This document shows, one piece after another, positions 20,848 through 32,206 of a stretch of DNA of 64,000 nucleotides (positions are counted from its first letter, which is position 1; each line of letters begins with the position of its first letter). The DNA is from Aliiglaciecola lipolytica (GTDB lineage: Bacteria > Pseudomonadota > Gammaproteobacteria > Enterobacterales > Alteromonadaceae). The notes beneath the pieces are model-generated. The model had not been told where the DNA came from, ran no database searches, and was given only the letters and a program-made list of their open reading frames with translations. The stretch lies in the NCBI RefSeq assembly GCF_018860635.1, contig NZ_JAHKPT010000006.1, positions 1 through 64,000 of the forward strand, in the 5' to 3' direction. The position numbers and the translations under genes are program-made.

Positions 20848-21082
20848 TTAATAACCGAACAGCAAATAAATGAATCCTCAAAGATAGTTCAAGGATATAC
20901 CTTTTTGTTAAGCAAAGTGGCTGCAAAAATGAGACCAATAAAGCACTGCTTATCCCGAGAACAGGTTAGTTATTCCAAAGCGATATATAAGGATTTATTA
21001 TCTAAGGTTGACGCATAGGCCGATAAAGGATACAAATACACCACTAGAGAATTTACTCAAAATTTGATTAATTGAGAGCAAT

Positions 21083-21148
21083 GTGACATTACGTAAAGCA
21101 ACTTTACTCAACATCCTACTACTTCTGGCAGCGAGACTGCACGGGTAG
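21083..21148 (+). CDS. leuL: leu operon leader peptide
   Basis: A 21-codon frame starts at GTG 21083, with GAGAG four bases upstream, and ends at TAG 21146. It contains eight leucine codons, including four in a row (CTA CTA CTT CTG, 21116-21127), two of them the slow CTA codon. This is the layout of leucine attenuator leader peptides such as E. coli LeuL. Ribosome stalling at the Leu codons during leucine starvation would leave the segment around the stop codon free to form the antiterminator described at 21139-21200. It is too short for ordinary gene calling, but position, codon content and the matching RNA structures support it strongly. Confidence 0.9.
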   Translation: MTLRKATLLNILLLLAARLHG

Positions 21149-21200
21149 GTTGTAAATGTCACAACTGATTTTAAAACCCGTGCAACGCACGGGTTTTTTT
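21139..21200 (+). promoter_or_regulatory. Leucine attenuator: antiterminator arm and terminator
   Basis: The terminator is AAAACCCGTGC (21173-21183), a 3-base loop, GCACGGGTTTT (21187-21197) and a T-run to 21200. The leader contains GCACGGGT at 21139-21146, ending in the leader stop codon, which is the exact complement of ACCCGTGC (21176-21183) in the left terminator arm. The two pairings exclude each other. A ribosome stalled at the Leu codons leaves GCACGGGT free and prevents termination; one that reaches the stop covers it and lets the terminator form. leuA starts 33 bases later. Confidence 0.92.
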
Positions 21201-21232
21201 ATATGGGCAATATACTTAACAGGAGAAAAAAT

Positions 21233-23906
<2,674 letters not shown>

Positions 23907-23946
23907 AATTAGCCAGTAGGCTCAGATTTAAATTTAGGAATTAAAA

Positions 23947-25341
23947 ATGGCAAAATCATTATACGACAAAATCTGGGAATCCCATGTTGTCGACCAATTG
24001 GGTGACGATACTCTTATTTATATCGATCGTCACTTAATCCATGAAGTGACCTCACCTCAGGCATTTGCAGGATTAAATGACAAGGGACGTAAAGTTAGAT
24101 GTCCCCATAAAACCTTCGCGACTATGGATCACAGTATTTCTACTCGCTCATTAGCCATTGATGCTTGTGGACCAGAAAATCAATTACAGCTACAAACCTT
24201 AGCCAATAACTGTAAAGAACATGGCATTGAATTATTCCCTGTAGGCCATCAAAAACAAGGTATAGTCCATGTTATTGGACCTGAGCTTGGCTTAATTCTA
24301 CCCGGAATGACGGTGGTTTGTGGTGATTCACATACTGCAACTCATGGCGCTTTCGGGGCCCTTGCTTTTGGTATTGGTACCTCGCAAGTTGAACACGTAT
24401 TTGCAACCCAAACATTAAAACAAACCAAAGCTAAAAGTATGTTAATTAATGTTGATGGCAAACTTCCCCTTGGCATCACAGCAAAAGATATCATCTTAGC
24501 GATTATTGGTACTATTAGTCATGCAGGCGCAACCGGTTACGTTATTGAATATGCAGGTGAAGCAATTCGTGGTTTGACCATGGAAGAGCGCATGACAGTA
24601 TGTAACATGACCATTGAAGCGGGTGCAAAAGCAGGCTTTATCGCGCCTGATGAAACCACCTTTGAATATATTAAAGGTCGCGAATATGCGCCATCTGGCG
24701 AAGCTTGGGATAATGCAGTCGCATATTGGAAAACCCTGCATTCTGATGATGGTGCGCATTTTGACAAAGTAGTTGAATTGCAAGCCAAAGACATTGCACC
24801 ACAAATTACTTGGGGAACGAACCCTGGCCAAGTAACGGGTGTAACCAACACGATTCCAACACCGCAAGATTTCAGCGATCCTATTGAGCGTGAATCAGCC
24901 ATTAAAGCACTTGCTTATATGGACTTAAAAGCAGGTACAAAACTAACTGATGTTTCGGTTAATAATGTCTTTATTGGCTCTTGTACTAATAGCCGAATCG
25001 AAGATTTAAGAGCTGCGGCGGCAATTGCTCAAAAAGGTAAGGTAGTAGACGGTGTTACAGCCATTGTGGTGCCTGGTTCAGTGACCGTAAAACAGCAAGC
25101 TGAAGAAGAAAAACTCGATCAGATTTTCATTGATGCTGGTTTTGAATGGCGGTTACCAGGTTGTTCAATGTGTTTGGGTATGAATGACGATATTCTGAAA
25201 GCCGGTGATAGATGTGCATCAACGAGTAATCGAAATTTCGAAGGTCGCCAAGGCCGAGGTGCCAGAACCCACCTAGTTTCTCCAGCAATGGCAGCAGCGG
25301 CTGCGATCACTGGCCACTTCATTGATGTACGAGATTTGTAG
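23947..25341 (+). CDS. leuC: 3-isopropylmalate dehydratase, large subunit
   Basis: A 464-residue aconitase-family subunit which, with LeuD, isomerises 2- to 3-isopropylmalate through a 4Fe-4S cluster. The three cluster ligands are visible: C346 in IGSCTNSR, and C406 and C409 in GCSMCLG. The N-terminus ([15 protein letters not shown]) and [15 protein letters not shown] are typical. Length agrees with E. coli (466). AGGAA precedes the ATG. It is the third gene of leuABCD; the gap to leuD is 9 bases. Confidence 0.98.
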   Translation: MAKSLYDKIWESHVVDQLGDDTLIYIDRHLIHEVTSPQAFAGLNDKGRKVRCPHKTFATMDHSISTRSLAIDACGPENQLQLQTLANNCKEHGIELFPVGHQKQGIVHVIGPELGLILPGMTVVCGDSHTATHGAFGALAFGIGTSQVEHVFATQTLKQTKAKSMLINVDGKLPLGITAKDIILAIIGTISHAGATGYVIEYAGEAIRGLTMEERMTVCNMTIEAGAKAGFIAPDETTFEYIKGREYAPSGEAWDNAVAYWKTLHSDDGAHFDKVVELQAKDIAPQITWGTNPGQVTGVTNTIPTPQDFSDPIERESAIKALAYMDLKAGTKLTDVSVNNVFIGSCTNSRIEDLRAAAAIAQKGKVVDGVTAIVVPGSVTVKQQAEEEKLDQIFIDAGFEWRLPGCSMCLGMNDDILKAGDRCASTSNRNFEGRQGRGARTHLVSPAMAAAAAITGHFIDVRDL

Positions 25342-25350
25342 GAGCAGATG

Positions 25351-25953
25351 ATGACAGGATTCACAACCCATTTGGGTACAGCAGCACCACTTGACCAAGC
25401 CAATGTGGATACAGACCAGATCATTCCAAAGCAATTCTTAACCGGAGTGACTCGCACAGGTTACGGTAAACACCTATTCCACGATTGGCGCTATTTAGAT
25501 TTGCACGAACAAGAAGTTAACCCTGACTTTGCTCTCACTAAACCTGAGTATCAGGGTGCTAGCATTCTTTTAGCTCGTGAAAACTTTGGCTGCGGTTCAA
25601 GTCGCGAACATGCACCTTGGGCACTTGCCGATTTTGGTTATAGCGTAATTATTGCCACCAGTTTTGCAGATATTTTTTATGGCAACTGTATTAATAATCA
25701 ACTATTACCAATCACCCTTAGCAGCTCAGAAATGGATAATTTGTTCAGCATTGTAAAAGATAACCCTGAAACACAAATTTTCATTGATTTACCCAATCAA
25801 ACTGTAAAAGTTGCTGAACAGGAGTATCACTTTGATATACCTGAGCATCATAAAAACAACTTGATTAAAGGGCTTGATGCGATTGGTCAAACGCTGGAAT
25901 TAGATGACAAAATATTGGATTACGAAAACAACGCATTTGCTTGGTTAAGATAA
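25351..25953 (+). CDS. leuD: 3-isopropylmalate dehydratase, small subunit
   Basis: A 200-residue swivel-domain partner of Leu[15 protein letters not shown] and the substrate-binding loop [15 protein letters not shown] are intact. Two adjacent ATGs (25348 and 25351) follow AGGAG; the second gives the better spacing (six bases) and is used here. It is the last gene of leuABCD; a large hairpin follows at 25964-26015. Confidence 0.97.
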   Translation: MTGFTTHLGTAAPLDQANVDTDQIIPKQFLTGVTRTGYGKHLFHDWRYLDLHEQEVNPDFALTKPEYQGASILLARENFGCGSSREHAPWALADFGYSVIIATSFADIFYGNCINNQLLPITLSSSEMDNLFSIVKDNPETQIFIDLPNQTVKVAEQEYHFDIPEHHKNNLIKGLDAIGQTLELDDKILDYENNAFAWLR

Positions 25954-25963
25954 TTCTCCAATC

Positions 25964-26015
25964 AAAACAGCATCCAGGTTCAATGGAGTAAAATCCTTGC
26001 CTGGATGTATGTTTT
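25964..26015 (+). terminator. Candidate terminator of the leu operon
   Basis: AAAACA-G-CATCCAGG pairs with CCTGGATG-TA-TGTTTT across a 21-base loop; the 3' arm ends in a short T-run. The loop is long, so a processing or stability hairpin is also possible. Confidence 0.5.
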
Positions 26016-26118
26016 AAGCAGTAAACCACCATTTAAATAGAGATTTGAAATTATTATTGGGCTAAAATGCCCGTCAATTTTAAATACTAAAAAAGTGTGT
26101 TGGGAGTGCTGGGTAGTA

Positions 26119-27321
26119 ATGCTTGAAGCGATCAAAATCGAAGATTTAAAGCCAGGCATGTTTGTTAATGATGTTATCGAACAAAACGGCAAACTTAGAA
26201 TAAAAACCAAAGGCCTTGTTAAATCAGTCAAATCAATTGATATCTTAAAGTCCAAAGGTGTAACCAAAGTCGAAATTGATATTTCGCGCAGCAACCTTCC
26301 TCCTCCACCGGTAAATTCGGAACCCAAAGAAAGCACAACACAAGAAAATACTGCCCCAGTAAGTCCTAAGAAGACATCTTTTAGCGATAGTGAACAACTT
26401 GAAGCTGCGACTAAACTATATGACGAAGCGTTGACGATCCAAAGCCGTTTCTTTAAACGTTTAGCCGCCAACGATACTCCCTCACTTTCTGATGTAAAAG
26501 ATTTAAGTGCAAATATAATTGAGTCAGTATTCAACATGCCAAACGGCCTGAGTTGTTTAACTTTGCTGAATAAGTCAGGAAAATACTTGCTGGAACATTC
26601 TTTGAATTGTTCGATTTTGTTGACAATGTTCGCAAAGTACAGAGATATGGGTCGGCAAGCAATTGAAGAGTTAAGTTTAGCCGGTTTGTTAATGGACGTT
26701 GGTATGACAAATATGCCAAAAGACATTACCCAATCTGCTGGAAAGCTCACACCGCAACAAAAAGAAATTATTACGACTCATGTAGACATTGGTCTCGACT
26801 TAGTGGACCGCTGTGGTGATGTTGCAGCATCAGTACAAGATATTATCTTTAACCATCACGAACGAATTGATGGTTCCGGCTATCCCGATGCACAAACTGA
26901 TCATGATGTCAGCGAATATGCCAGAATGGCGGGGATTGTTGATAGCTACGACGCAATGATTAATGATCGGCCGTTCAGAAAAGCGGTAACCCCTTCCAGA
27001 GCACTGGTTAAACTGCTAAGCGATGAAAGCTACGATCAAGTATTGGTTGCTCAATTCATTAAGTGTTTGGGCGTACACCCTGTAGGCTCACTTGTAAAAC
27101 TCGACAATGATAGATTGGCAATAATAATGCGGGGCAATAAAGAAACCCCAATGAAGCCTATAGTCGCGGCTTTTTATAACTTAAAAACAGCTAGCTATTC
27201 AGAAGTAAAAAAAATCGATTTAAGTCAAGTCAATGTAAAAATTATCAGTGCCGTTCGCCCCGAAGAGTTTGGACTAAATTTGACCAAGTTTTTAAAAGAA
27301 ATTTTAATCACCGCACTTTAG
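26119..27321 (+). CDS. HD-GYP-like protein with DUF3391-type N-terminus and altered HD motif
   Basis: A 400-residue protein. Residues 1-58 are a DUF3391-type domain (LKPGMFV...GVTKVEID). After a Pro-rich linker comes an HD-GYP domain (about 150-330), the fold that hydrolyses cyclic di-GMP. Retained parts are the first His H160 (LEHS), the THVDIG His, HHERIDGSGYPD (H246, H247) and VDSYDAM with RPF. The HD-GYP core LLHDIGK reads LLMDVGM here: the metal-binding His is M192 and the conserved Lys is M196. Hydrolytic activity is therefore doubtful, and a c-di-GMP sensor or scaffold is possible. The frame begins with GTG 26095, but ATG 26119 matches DUF3391 starts. It converges on gspB, whose N-terminus is homologous. 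Confidence 0.85.
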   Translation: MLEAIKIEDLKPGMFVNDVIEQNGKLRIKTKGLVKSVKSIDILKSKGVTKVEIDISRSNLPPPPVNSEPKESTTQENTAPVSPKKTSFSDSEQLEAATKLYDEALTIQSRFFKRLAANDTPSLSDVKDLSANIIESVFNMPNGLSCLTLLNKSGKYLLEHSLNCSILLTMFAKYRDMGRQAIEELSLAGLLMDVGMTNMPKDITQSAGKLTPQQKEIITTHVDIGLDLVDRCGDVAASVQDIIFNHHERIDGSGYPDAQTDHDVSEYARMAGIVDSYDAMINDRPFRKAVTPSRALVKLLSDESYDQVLVAQFIKCLGVHPVGSLVKLDNDRLAIIMRGNKETPMKPIVAAFYNLKTASYSEVKKIDLSQVNVKIISAVRPEEFGLNLTKFLKEILITAL

Positions 27322-27331
27322 AAAGACATAT

Positions 27332-27361
27332 TGGGCATTTAAGCTTAAATTTGAATGCCCA
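27332..27361. terminator. Hairpin between convergent HD-GYP-like and gspB genes
   Basis: TGGGCATT (27332-27339) and AATGCCCA (27354-27361) form an 8-bp stem in the 57-base gap between the two converging stop codons. It probably serves as a shared transcript end; T-runs are short. Confidence 0.5.
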
Positions 27362-27378
27362 TTGCAAAGCAACAATGA

Positions 27379-28434
27379 TTACCAGTCAGACAGCGCATCC
27401 ATACTAAACTCTTGTCCTTTAAACGTCATAATCACGTGTTGTGGCTCGATTCCTATTAAAACCAGCCCATCCTCAATTTCCTGCCCTTCTACTACCCTTT
27501 TGCCGTTCACCCTAACCCATCGTTCTTCTGGGGCAGAAACATACATGTGAGCAGAGAATGCCATACTGGGCAGTTCTGTTAGTACCCACGCAGGAAGTTC
27601 ATTGACTGCCGGAACATCTCTTATCGGTTGTGCATCATCCGTTGGATCAACCGGTGTTTCATCGCCAATGGAAGCCAACGCATTTCGGAAGCGCTGTAAT
27701 AATTCTGGTGGAATATTATTTTGTTCGTCTGCTTTTGTTTGTTCTTGTTCAGCTTGTTGCTCTGCTAATAATTGCGCCGTTTCGTCAACCGAGACATTTT
27801 CATTGCTATCTTGCTTTTGATTTGACGGTGGTGTTTTAGGCTGCTCGATAATAGGCTGTTCCGGTTTAACGTCAACCATATCACTTGGTTCAATATTGGT
27901 TTGTTTTTCAGTAACTTGTGAGTCTTGTTGCTCTTCAAGTTCGTCTTCGGTGATGCTACTGTTAGGAAGCGGTGCTGCCGTTTGCACGGTGTCAGTCGAC
28001 TGATGAATTAACTGCGTAACTGTCGTCAAATTTGCTAACACTAAACCCACGCAAAATCCGCCTGCTACTACCACTGATGCGATTAACGATTTTTTACCAT
28101 AGTATTGCCATGCTTCTGGTAACTCTTGCACTGAAGGCAAAAATAAACTGCGATTAAACTGCTCTGATATGCCTTGGTCAATATTCTGGGTAACCGTGCT
28201 GGTATCTTCAACCAATTGCTGGGTTTTTGATTTGGCAATTTTCGGCTTTTTAACCTCCACTGTCATGTCAGGATCAATTTCAACTTCCTGCACGCCCATT
28301 TCAGCTAGCGCCTTTACCATATCAGAGCTGCTCACAAGCCCTGATTTTTTTATCTTAACTGGTCCGTTTTGGGCGGTAACTTTGATGATTACCATACCGG
28401 CTTTGAGTTGGTCTACACTGATCTTTTGGGTCAT
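27379..28434 (-). CDS. gspB: GspB/ExeB-type secretion protein with DUF3391-like N-terminus
   Basis: A 351-residue inner-membrane protein. Residues 1-54 are a DUF3391-like domain. One transmembrane helix lies at about 116-136, then a Gln/Glu/Pro-rich periplasmic linker (about 150-285), then a GspB C-terminal domain (MAFSAHMYVSAPEERWVRVNG to FSMDALSDW). In Aeromonas, ExeB with the ATPase ExeA helps assemble the type II secretion secretin in the outer membrane. The start overlaps the end of the exeA-like gene within 2 bases, and AGGAGG lies five bases before ATG, so the pair is one operon. The N-terminal domain shares 21 of 49 aligned residues with the convergent HD-GYP-like protein. No other type II genes are in the window. 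Confidence 0.85.
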   Translation of the reverse strand: MTQKISVDQLKAGMVIIKVTAQNGPVKIKKSGLVSSSDMVKALAEMGVQEVEIDPDMTVEVKKPKIAKSKTQQLVEDTSTVTQNIDQGISEQFNRSLFLPSVQELPEAWQYYGKKSLIASVVVAGGFCVGLVLANLTTVTQLIHQSTDTVQTAAPLPNSSITEDELEEQQDSQVTEKQTNIEPSDMVDVKPEQPIIEQPKTPPSNQKQDSNENVSVDETAQLLAEQQAEQEQTKADEQNNIPPELLQRFRNALASIGDETPVDPTDDAQPIRDVPAVNELPAWVLTELPSMAFSAHMYVSAPEERWVRVNGKRVVEGQEIEDGLVLIGIEPQHVIMTFKGQEFSMDALSDW

Positions 28435-28435
28435 G

Positions 28436-29338
28436 TTAGCCTCCTACCATATAGCCGACAGACGCAGCGGCAAGGAAGCATGCGGCCAATATCAAGGTCC
28501 ATTGTTTTCCTTGCCGCTGTTTTACCACATCATCGCCAAGTATTTGTCTCGCTGCTGCAATAAAAATATGGCGACGAACAATTGCATGTTGTTTTGTAAA
28601 AGACAACGTTAAAGCGCGGTCGCAAAGCAAGTTAATCACCCGTGGAATGCCGCCGGTTATCTGATAAATGGCTTGCAAAGTGGGTTTGCTGAAAATACGT
28701 TCGTGTCCGCCAGCCACAGACAGACGATGGGAAATGTAATTTTTGACTTCTATTGAGGATAAAGGCAGTAAATGGTATCTGGCCGTTATACGTTGTGCTA
28801 ACTGTCTCAGTTCATTACGTTTTAATAATTGCTGTAATTCAGGTTGACCTATCAATACCACTTTTAAAAGTTTTTCCCGATTTGTTTCTAAATTGGTTAA
28901 CAGCCGCAGTTGCTCTAATACTTCAGGTAAAAGATGTTGCGCCTCATCAACAATAAGCACTGTATTAATGCCGTGTGAATGATTTGTTGTGAGTTTAGTT
29001 AGTATTTTATCGGTGAAGTATTTAAGGCTTGCTTGCTTTTTAAGGTAACGAATTTTTAATTCATCACAAATACTTGCCAATAACTCGATTGCAGAGAGCG
29101 TTGGATTGAGAATCATTGCCACTTGGGTATTGTCGGGTAATTGTTGCAATAATTTTCGCGAGACAGTGGTTTTCCCTGTACCTACCTCACCGGTGAGCAT
29201 CACAAAGCCGCCACTTTCACGTAAACCAAAAATTAAATGAGCGAGCGCCTCTTTATGGCGAGGACTCATATAAAGATAATCAGGGTTAGGCGCTATTGAA
29301 AAAGGGTTATCGGATAATCCAAAATAATTCAGGTACAT
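28436..29338 (-). CDS. ExeA/GspA-type AAA ATPase (short form)
   Basis: A 300-residue protein with an AAA ATPase domain (Walker A GEVGTGKT, residues 50-57; Walker B VLIVDEAQ, about 128-135) and a C-terminal transmembrane helix (about 282-299). The start, MYLNYFGLSDNPFSIAPNP, is typical of ExeA/MshM proteins. Aeromonas ExeA (547 residues) continues past the membrane with a peptidoglycan-binding domain, which is absent here: the protein stops two residues after the helix. MshM-like ATPases are similarly short, but the adjoining gspB favours the ExeA role in secretin assembly. It is divergent from cca. Confidence 0.82.
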   Translation of the reverse strand: MYLNYFGLSDNPFSIAPNPDYLYMSPRHKEALAHLIFGLRESGGFVMLTGEVGTGKTTVSRKLLQQLPDNTQVAMILNPTLSAIELLASICDELKIRYLKKQASLKYFTDKILTKLTTNHSHGINTVLIVDEAQHLLPEVLEQLRLLTNLETNREKLLKVVLIGQPELQQLLKRNELRQLAQRITARYHLLPLSSIEVKNYISHRLSVAGGHERIFSKPTLQAIYQITGGIPRVINLLCDRALTLSFTKQHAIVRRHIFIAAARQILGDDVVKQRQGKQWTLILAACFLAAASVGYMVGG

Positions 29339-29455
29339 ATGTGCTTATAAAAACCAATCCAAATTTGCGACGAATAAGGTAACACTATTTGAGGTTAACT
29401 CAAAGACTGCTTACTATAGGATTTATAGTCCGACGATAAAGTGAGTTGTTAACTG

Positions 29456-30688
29456 ATGAATTGTTTTTTAGTAGGTGGCGCTGTACGCGATAAATTACTA
29501 GACCGCAAAGTAAGCGACCGAGATTGGGTAGTAGTGGGAGAAACAGTAGATTCAATGTTAGCGGCTGGATATGAGCAGGTCGGCAGTGATTTCCCGGTAT
29601 TTTTGCATCCCAAAACCAAAGAAGAATATGCCTTAGCGCGTACTGAACGAAAAAGCGGGAAAGGCTATACAGGCTTTGAAGTAAACAGTGAAAGTAGCGT
29701 TACTCTTGAAGAAGATCTAAAACGCAGAGACTTAACCATCAATGCCATGGCGTTAGATAAAAATCAGCAATTGATCGACCCCTTTAATGGTCAAAATGAT
29801 TTGCATAACCGCCTATTACGACATGTGTCACCTGCTTTTGTTGAAGATCCGTTACGCGTACTACGCGTTGCTAGATTCGCCGCACGTTATCATCAATACG
29901 GCTTTGAAATTGCGCCTGAAACGGCATCCTTGATGAAGCAAATGGTGGATCAAGGTGAGTTAGATCATTTGGTACCTGAACGGGTCTGGAAAGAAACTTC
30001 TCGAGCTTTATTGGAAAAAGACCCTGACATTTTTTTTGAAGTTCTCAGAGCATGCGGTGCCCTTAAAGTATGGTTTCCTGAATTGGATGTTTTGTGGGGA
30101 ATTCCAAACCCAGTGCAATGGCACCCAGAAGTAGATACCGGTATTCATACGATGATGGTGATTCAACAAGCGGCTAAACTTAGTGATAATTTGGCGATCC
30201 GCTACGCGGCTTTAGTTCATGACCTTGGTAAAGGTCTCACCGATCCGGCTCAGTGGCCCTCGCACCGAGAACATGAAGAGTTAGGTGTCGCACCAATACG
30301 CGCATTAAGTGAACGTTTGAAAGTACCAAATGAATGTAAAGAATTAGCGATTATGACCAGTGAGTATCACACTCACATTCATCGTGCATTGGAGCTTCGA
30401 CCTGCCACTATATTAAAAGTATTAAACCATTGTGATGCTTGGCGTAAGCCGGAGCGTTTCAACAATTTACTGACAACATGTATTGCCGATGCAAAGGGAC
30501 GTACCGGGCTTGAAAACAGAGATTACCCACAGGCTGAATTCATCTGGAATGCTTATCAAGCGGCGATGAAAGTTGAAGTAAAATCGATTATAGAGGCCGG
30601 CGCAACCGGTAAAAACATTAAATTACGGCTAGATGAGAAGCGAATAAACGCAATTCGCGAGTTTAAACAAGCATATCAGCCGGATTAG
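29456..30688 (+). CDS. cca: CCA-adding tRNA nucleotidyltransferase
   Basis: A 410-residue enzyme that builds or repairs the 3' CCA end of tRNA. The nucleotidyltransferase head begins FLVGGAVRDKLL and has the catalytic DRDWVV pair and the RRDLTINAMA motif. The C-terminal HD domain (HDLGKG, about residue 258) gives the phosphatase/phosphodiesterase functions known in E. coli. Length agrees with E. coli Cca (412). Only a weak ribosome site precedes ATG 29456. It is divergent from the exeA-like gene and followed by srmB. Confidence 0.97.
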   Translation: MNCFLVGGAVRDKLLDRKVSDRDWVVVGETVDSMLAAGYEQVGSDFPVFLHPKTKEEYALARTERKSGKGYTGFEVNSESSVTLEEDLKRRDLTINAMALDKNQQLIDPFNGQNDLHNRLLRHVSPAFVEDPLRVLRVARFAARYHQYGFEIAPETASLMKQMVDQGELDHLVPERVWKETSRALLEKDPDIFFEVLRACGALKVWFPELDVLWGIPNPVQWHPEVDTGIHTMMVIQQAAKLSDNLAIRYAALVHDLGKGLTDPAQWPSHREHEELGVAPIRALSERLKVPNECKELAIMTSEYHTHIHRALELRPATILKVLNHCDAWRKPERFNNLLTTCIADAKGRTGLENRDYPQAEFIWNAYQAAMKVEVKSIIEAGATGKNIKLRLDEKRINAIREFKQAYQPD

Positions 30689-30801
30689 GGTCGAATTATT
30701 CCTGATGAAAACGACAGAATCTAATTAAGGCTGCCCTAAACTGGATAAGTCCTCTATAATTGCGACAATTATGTAAATGGTACTAACCTCCACGGAAAAA
30801 T

Positions 30802-32016
30802 ATGTTTGAAGAATTAGATCTTGACGAAAAATTATGTCAAGCAGTTGCCGATATGGGGTACACATCCCCAACCAGTATTCAATCTTTGGTGATACCTCCC
30901 GCCATGGAAGGACAAGACATTTTAGCCAATGCACCAACAGGTACAGGTAAGACAGCAGCATTTTTGTTGCCCGCATGTCAGTTCCTACTGGACTTTCCGC
31001 GCCAACAACCAGGCTCATGCCGAATTCTAATATTGACTCCTACCCGTGAGCTGGCGTTGCAAGTTTATGAGCAAGCGCTGCAAATCACAAAATATACGGA
31101 TTTAGAGTGTGGGGTGATTACGGGTGGTATTAATTATGGAACAGATCGTGAAACCCTAGAGAAAAACCTAGACATTTTAGTGGCGACACCAGGTCGATTG
31201 TTCGAACATATTGAAAAAGAAAGCTTCGATTGTCGAGATATTGAAAGCTTAGTGTTAGATGAAGCAGATCGCATGTTAGATATGGGCTTTTCTGCGATAG
31301 TGAATCAGATTGCATCTGAGGCCCGCTGGCGCAAGCAATCAATGTTGTTTTCGGCAACCCTTGAAGGCGCTGGAATTGAACGATTCGCCAAAGATCTGTT
31401 AACCAACCCAGTATCGCTAGAAGCCACGCCAAGTCGCAAGGAACACGCAAAGATCCTGCAATGGATTCATTTAGCAGACGATCCCGCGCATAAATATAAC
31501 CTGCTTAAAAGTATTCTTGCTAACCAAATTCAGTCTGCGGTGGTATTTGTAAAAACTCGAGATAGACTCAACCAGCTTAAACAAATGCTCGAAAGAGATG
31601 GATTTACAATCTCTTGGTTACAAGGTGAGATGCCACAGGACAAACGCAATAGCGCATTACAACGTTTCAAAGACGGTGAGATAAACATATTGCTGGCCAC
31701 CGACGTTGCTTCACGAGGTATTGATGTAGATAACATAAGCCATGTGATTAATTACGATTTACCCAGAACCGCTGATATTTATGTACATCGAATTGGTAGG
31801 ACAGGCAGAGCTGGCAAAAAAGGGACTGCGATATCGATTGCTGAAGCCCACGAAATGGGAATCATTGCAAAAATCGAACGCTACACTCAACAACGTTTTA
31901 AACGTCGTGTTATTGAAGAATTGCGACCTAAAAATAAAGAAGCCAAAGCGCCAGTCAAAAAGAAGAAACCTAAATCTGAGAAAAAGAAAATTAAGCGGCC
32001 TAAGAAAAAGAAATAA
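30802..32016 (+). CDS. srmB: DEAD-box RNA helicase SrmB
   Basis: A 404-residue ATP-dependent RNA helicase of the DEAD-box family; E. coli SrmB acts early in assembly of the large ribosomal subunit. Motifs in order: Q-motif region (GYTSPTSIQ), APTGTGKT, PTRELA, TPGR, DEAD (VLDEADRMLDMGF), SAT, and HRIGRTGRAG. The segment RWRKQSMLFSATLEG and the tail ELRPK followed by a Lys-rich basic extension match SrmB rather than RhlE, RhlB or DeaD. The start has a weak ribosome site. It lies downstream of cca and may share its transcript. Confidence 0.93.
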   Translation: MFEELDLDEKLCQAVADMGYTSPTSIQSLVIPPAMEGQDILANAPTGTGKTAAFLLPACQFLLDFPRQQPGSCRILILTPTRELALQVYEQALQITKYTDLECGVITGGINYGTDRETLEKNLDILVATPGRLFEHIEKESFDCRDIESLVLDEADRMLDMGFSAIVNQIASEARWRKQSMLFSATLEGAGIERFAKDLLTNPVSLEATPSRKEHAKILQWIHLADDPAHKYNLLKSILANQIQSAVVFVKTRDRLNQLKQMLERDGFTISWLQGEMPQDKRNSALQRFKDGEINILLATDVASRGIDVDNISHVINYDLPRTADIYVHRIGRTGRAGKKGTAISIAEAHEMGIIAKIERYTQQRFKRRVIEELRPKNKEAKAPVKKKKPKSEKKKIKRPKKKK

Positions 32017-32206
32017 AATACGATAATGAGAGTCATAAATTGTTTTAAAATAATAATTTAGCTCTTAACCTGAGTCAATCTGTACGCTAGGTACACAGGA
32101 CCATCGTAGTTGTTTGTTTTTTAACTAACCTAAAAGTTGTATGATGTTGAAATATATAATGTGCGCTGTTTGAGCAATTTGGCTGGTTTTTATAAGGGGT
32201 TCTGCC

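Noticed and set aside
24496-24902. Two 120-codon minus-strand frames inside leuC
   Set aside because: Both oppose a well-supported leuC; overlapping antisense frames of this size are expected by chance.
25980-26750. 256-codon open frame on the minus strand
   Set aside because: It lies wholly opposite the HD-GYP-like gene, whose motifs are clear, and has no recognisable family or ribosome site.
32080-32098. LexA box before the GGDEF-EAL gene
   Set aside because: CTGT and ACAG are present but separated by 11 bases instead of 8; it is only an inverted repeat (TGTAC-N5-GTACA).
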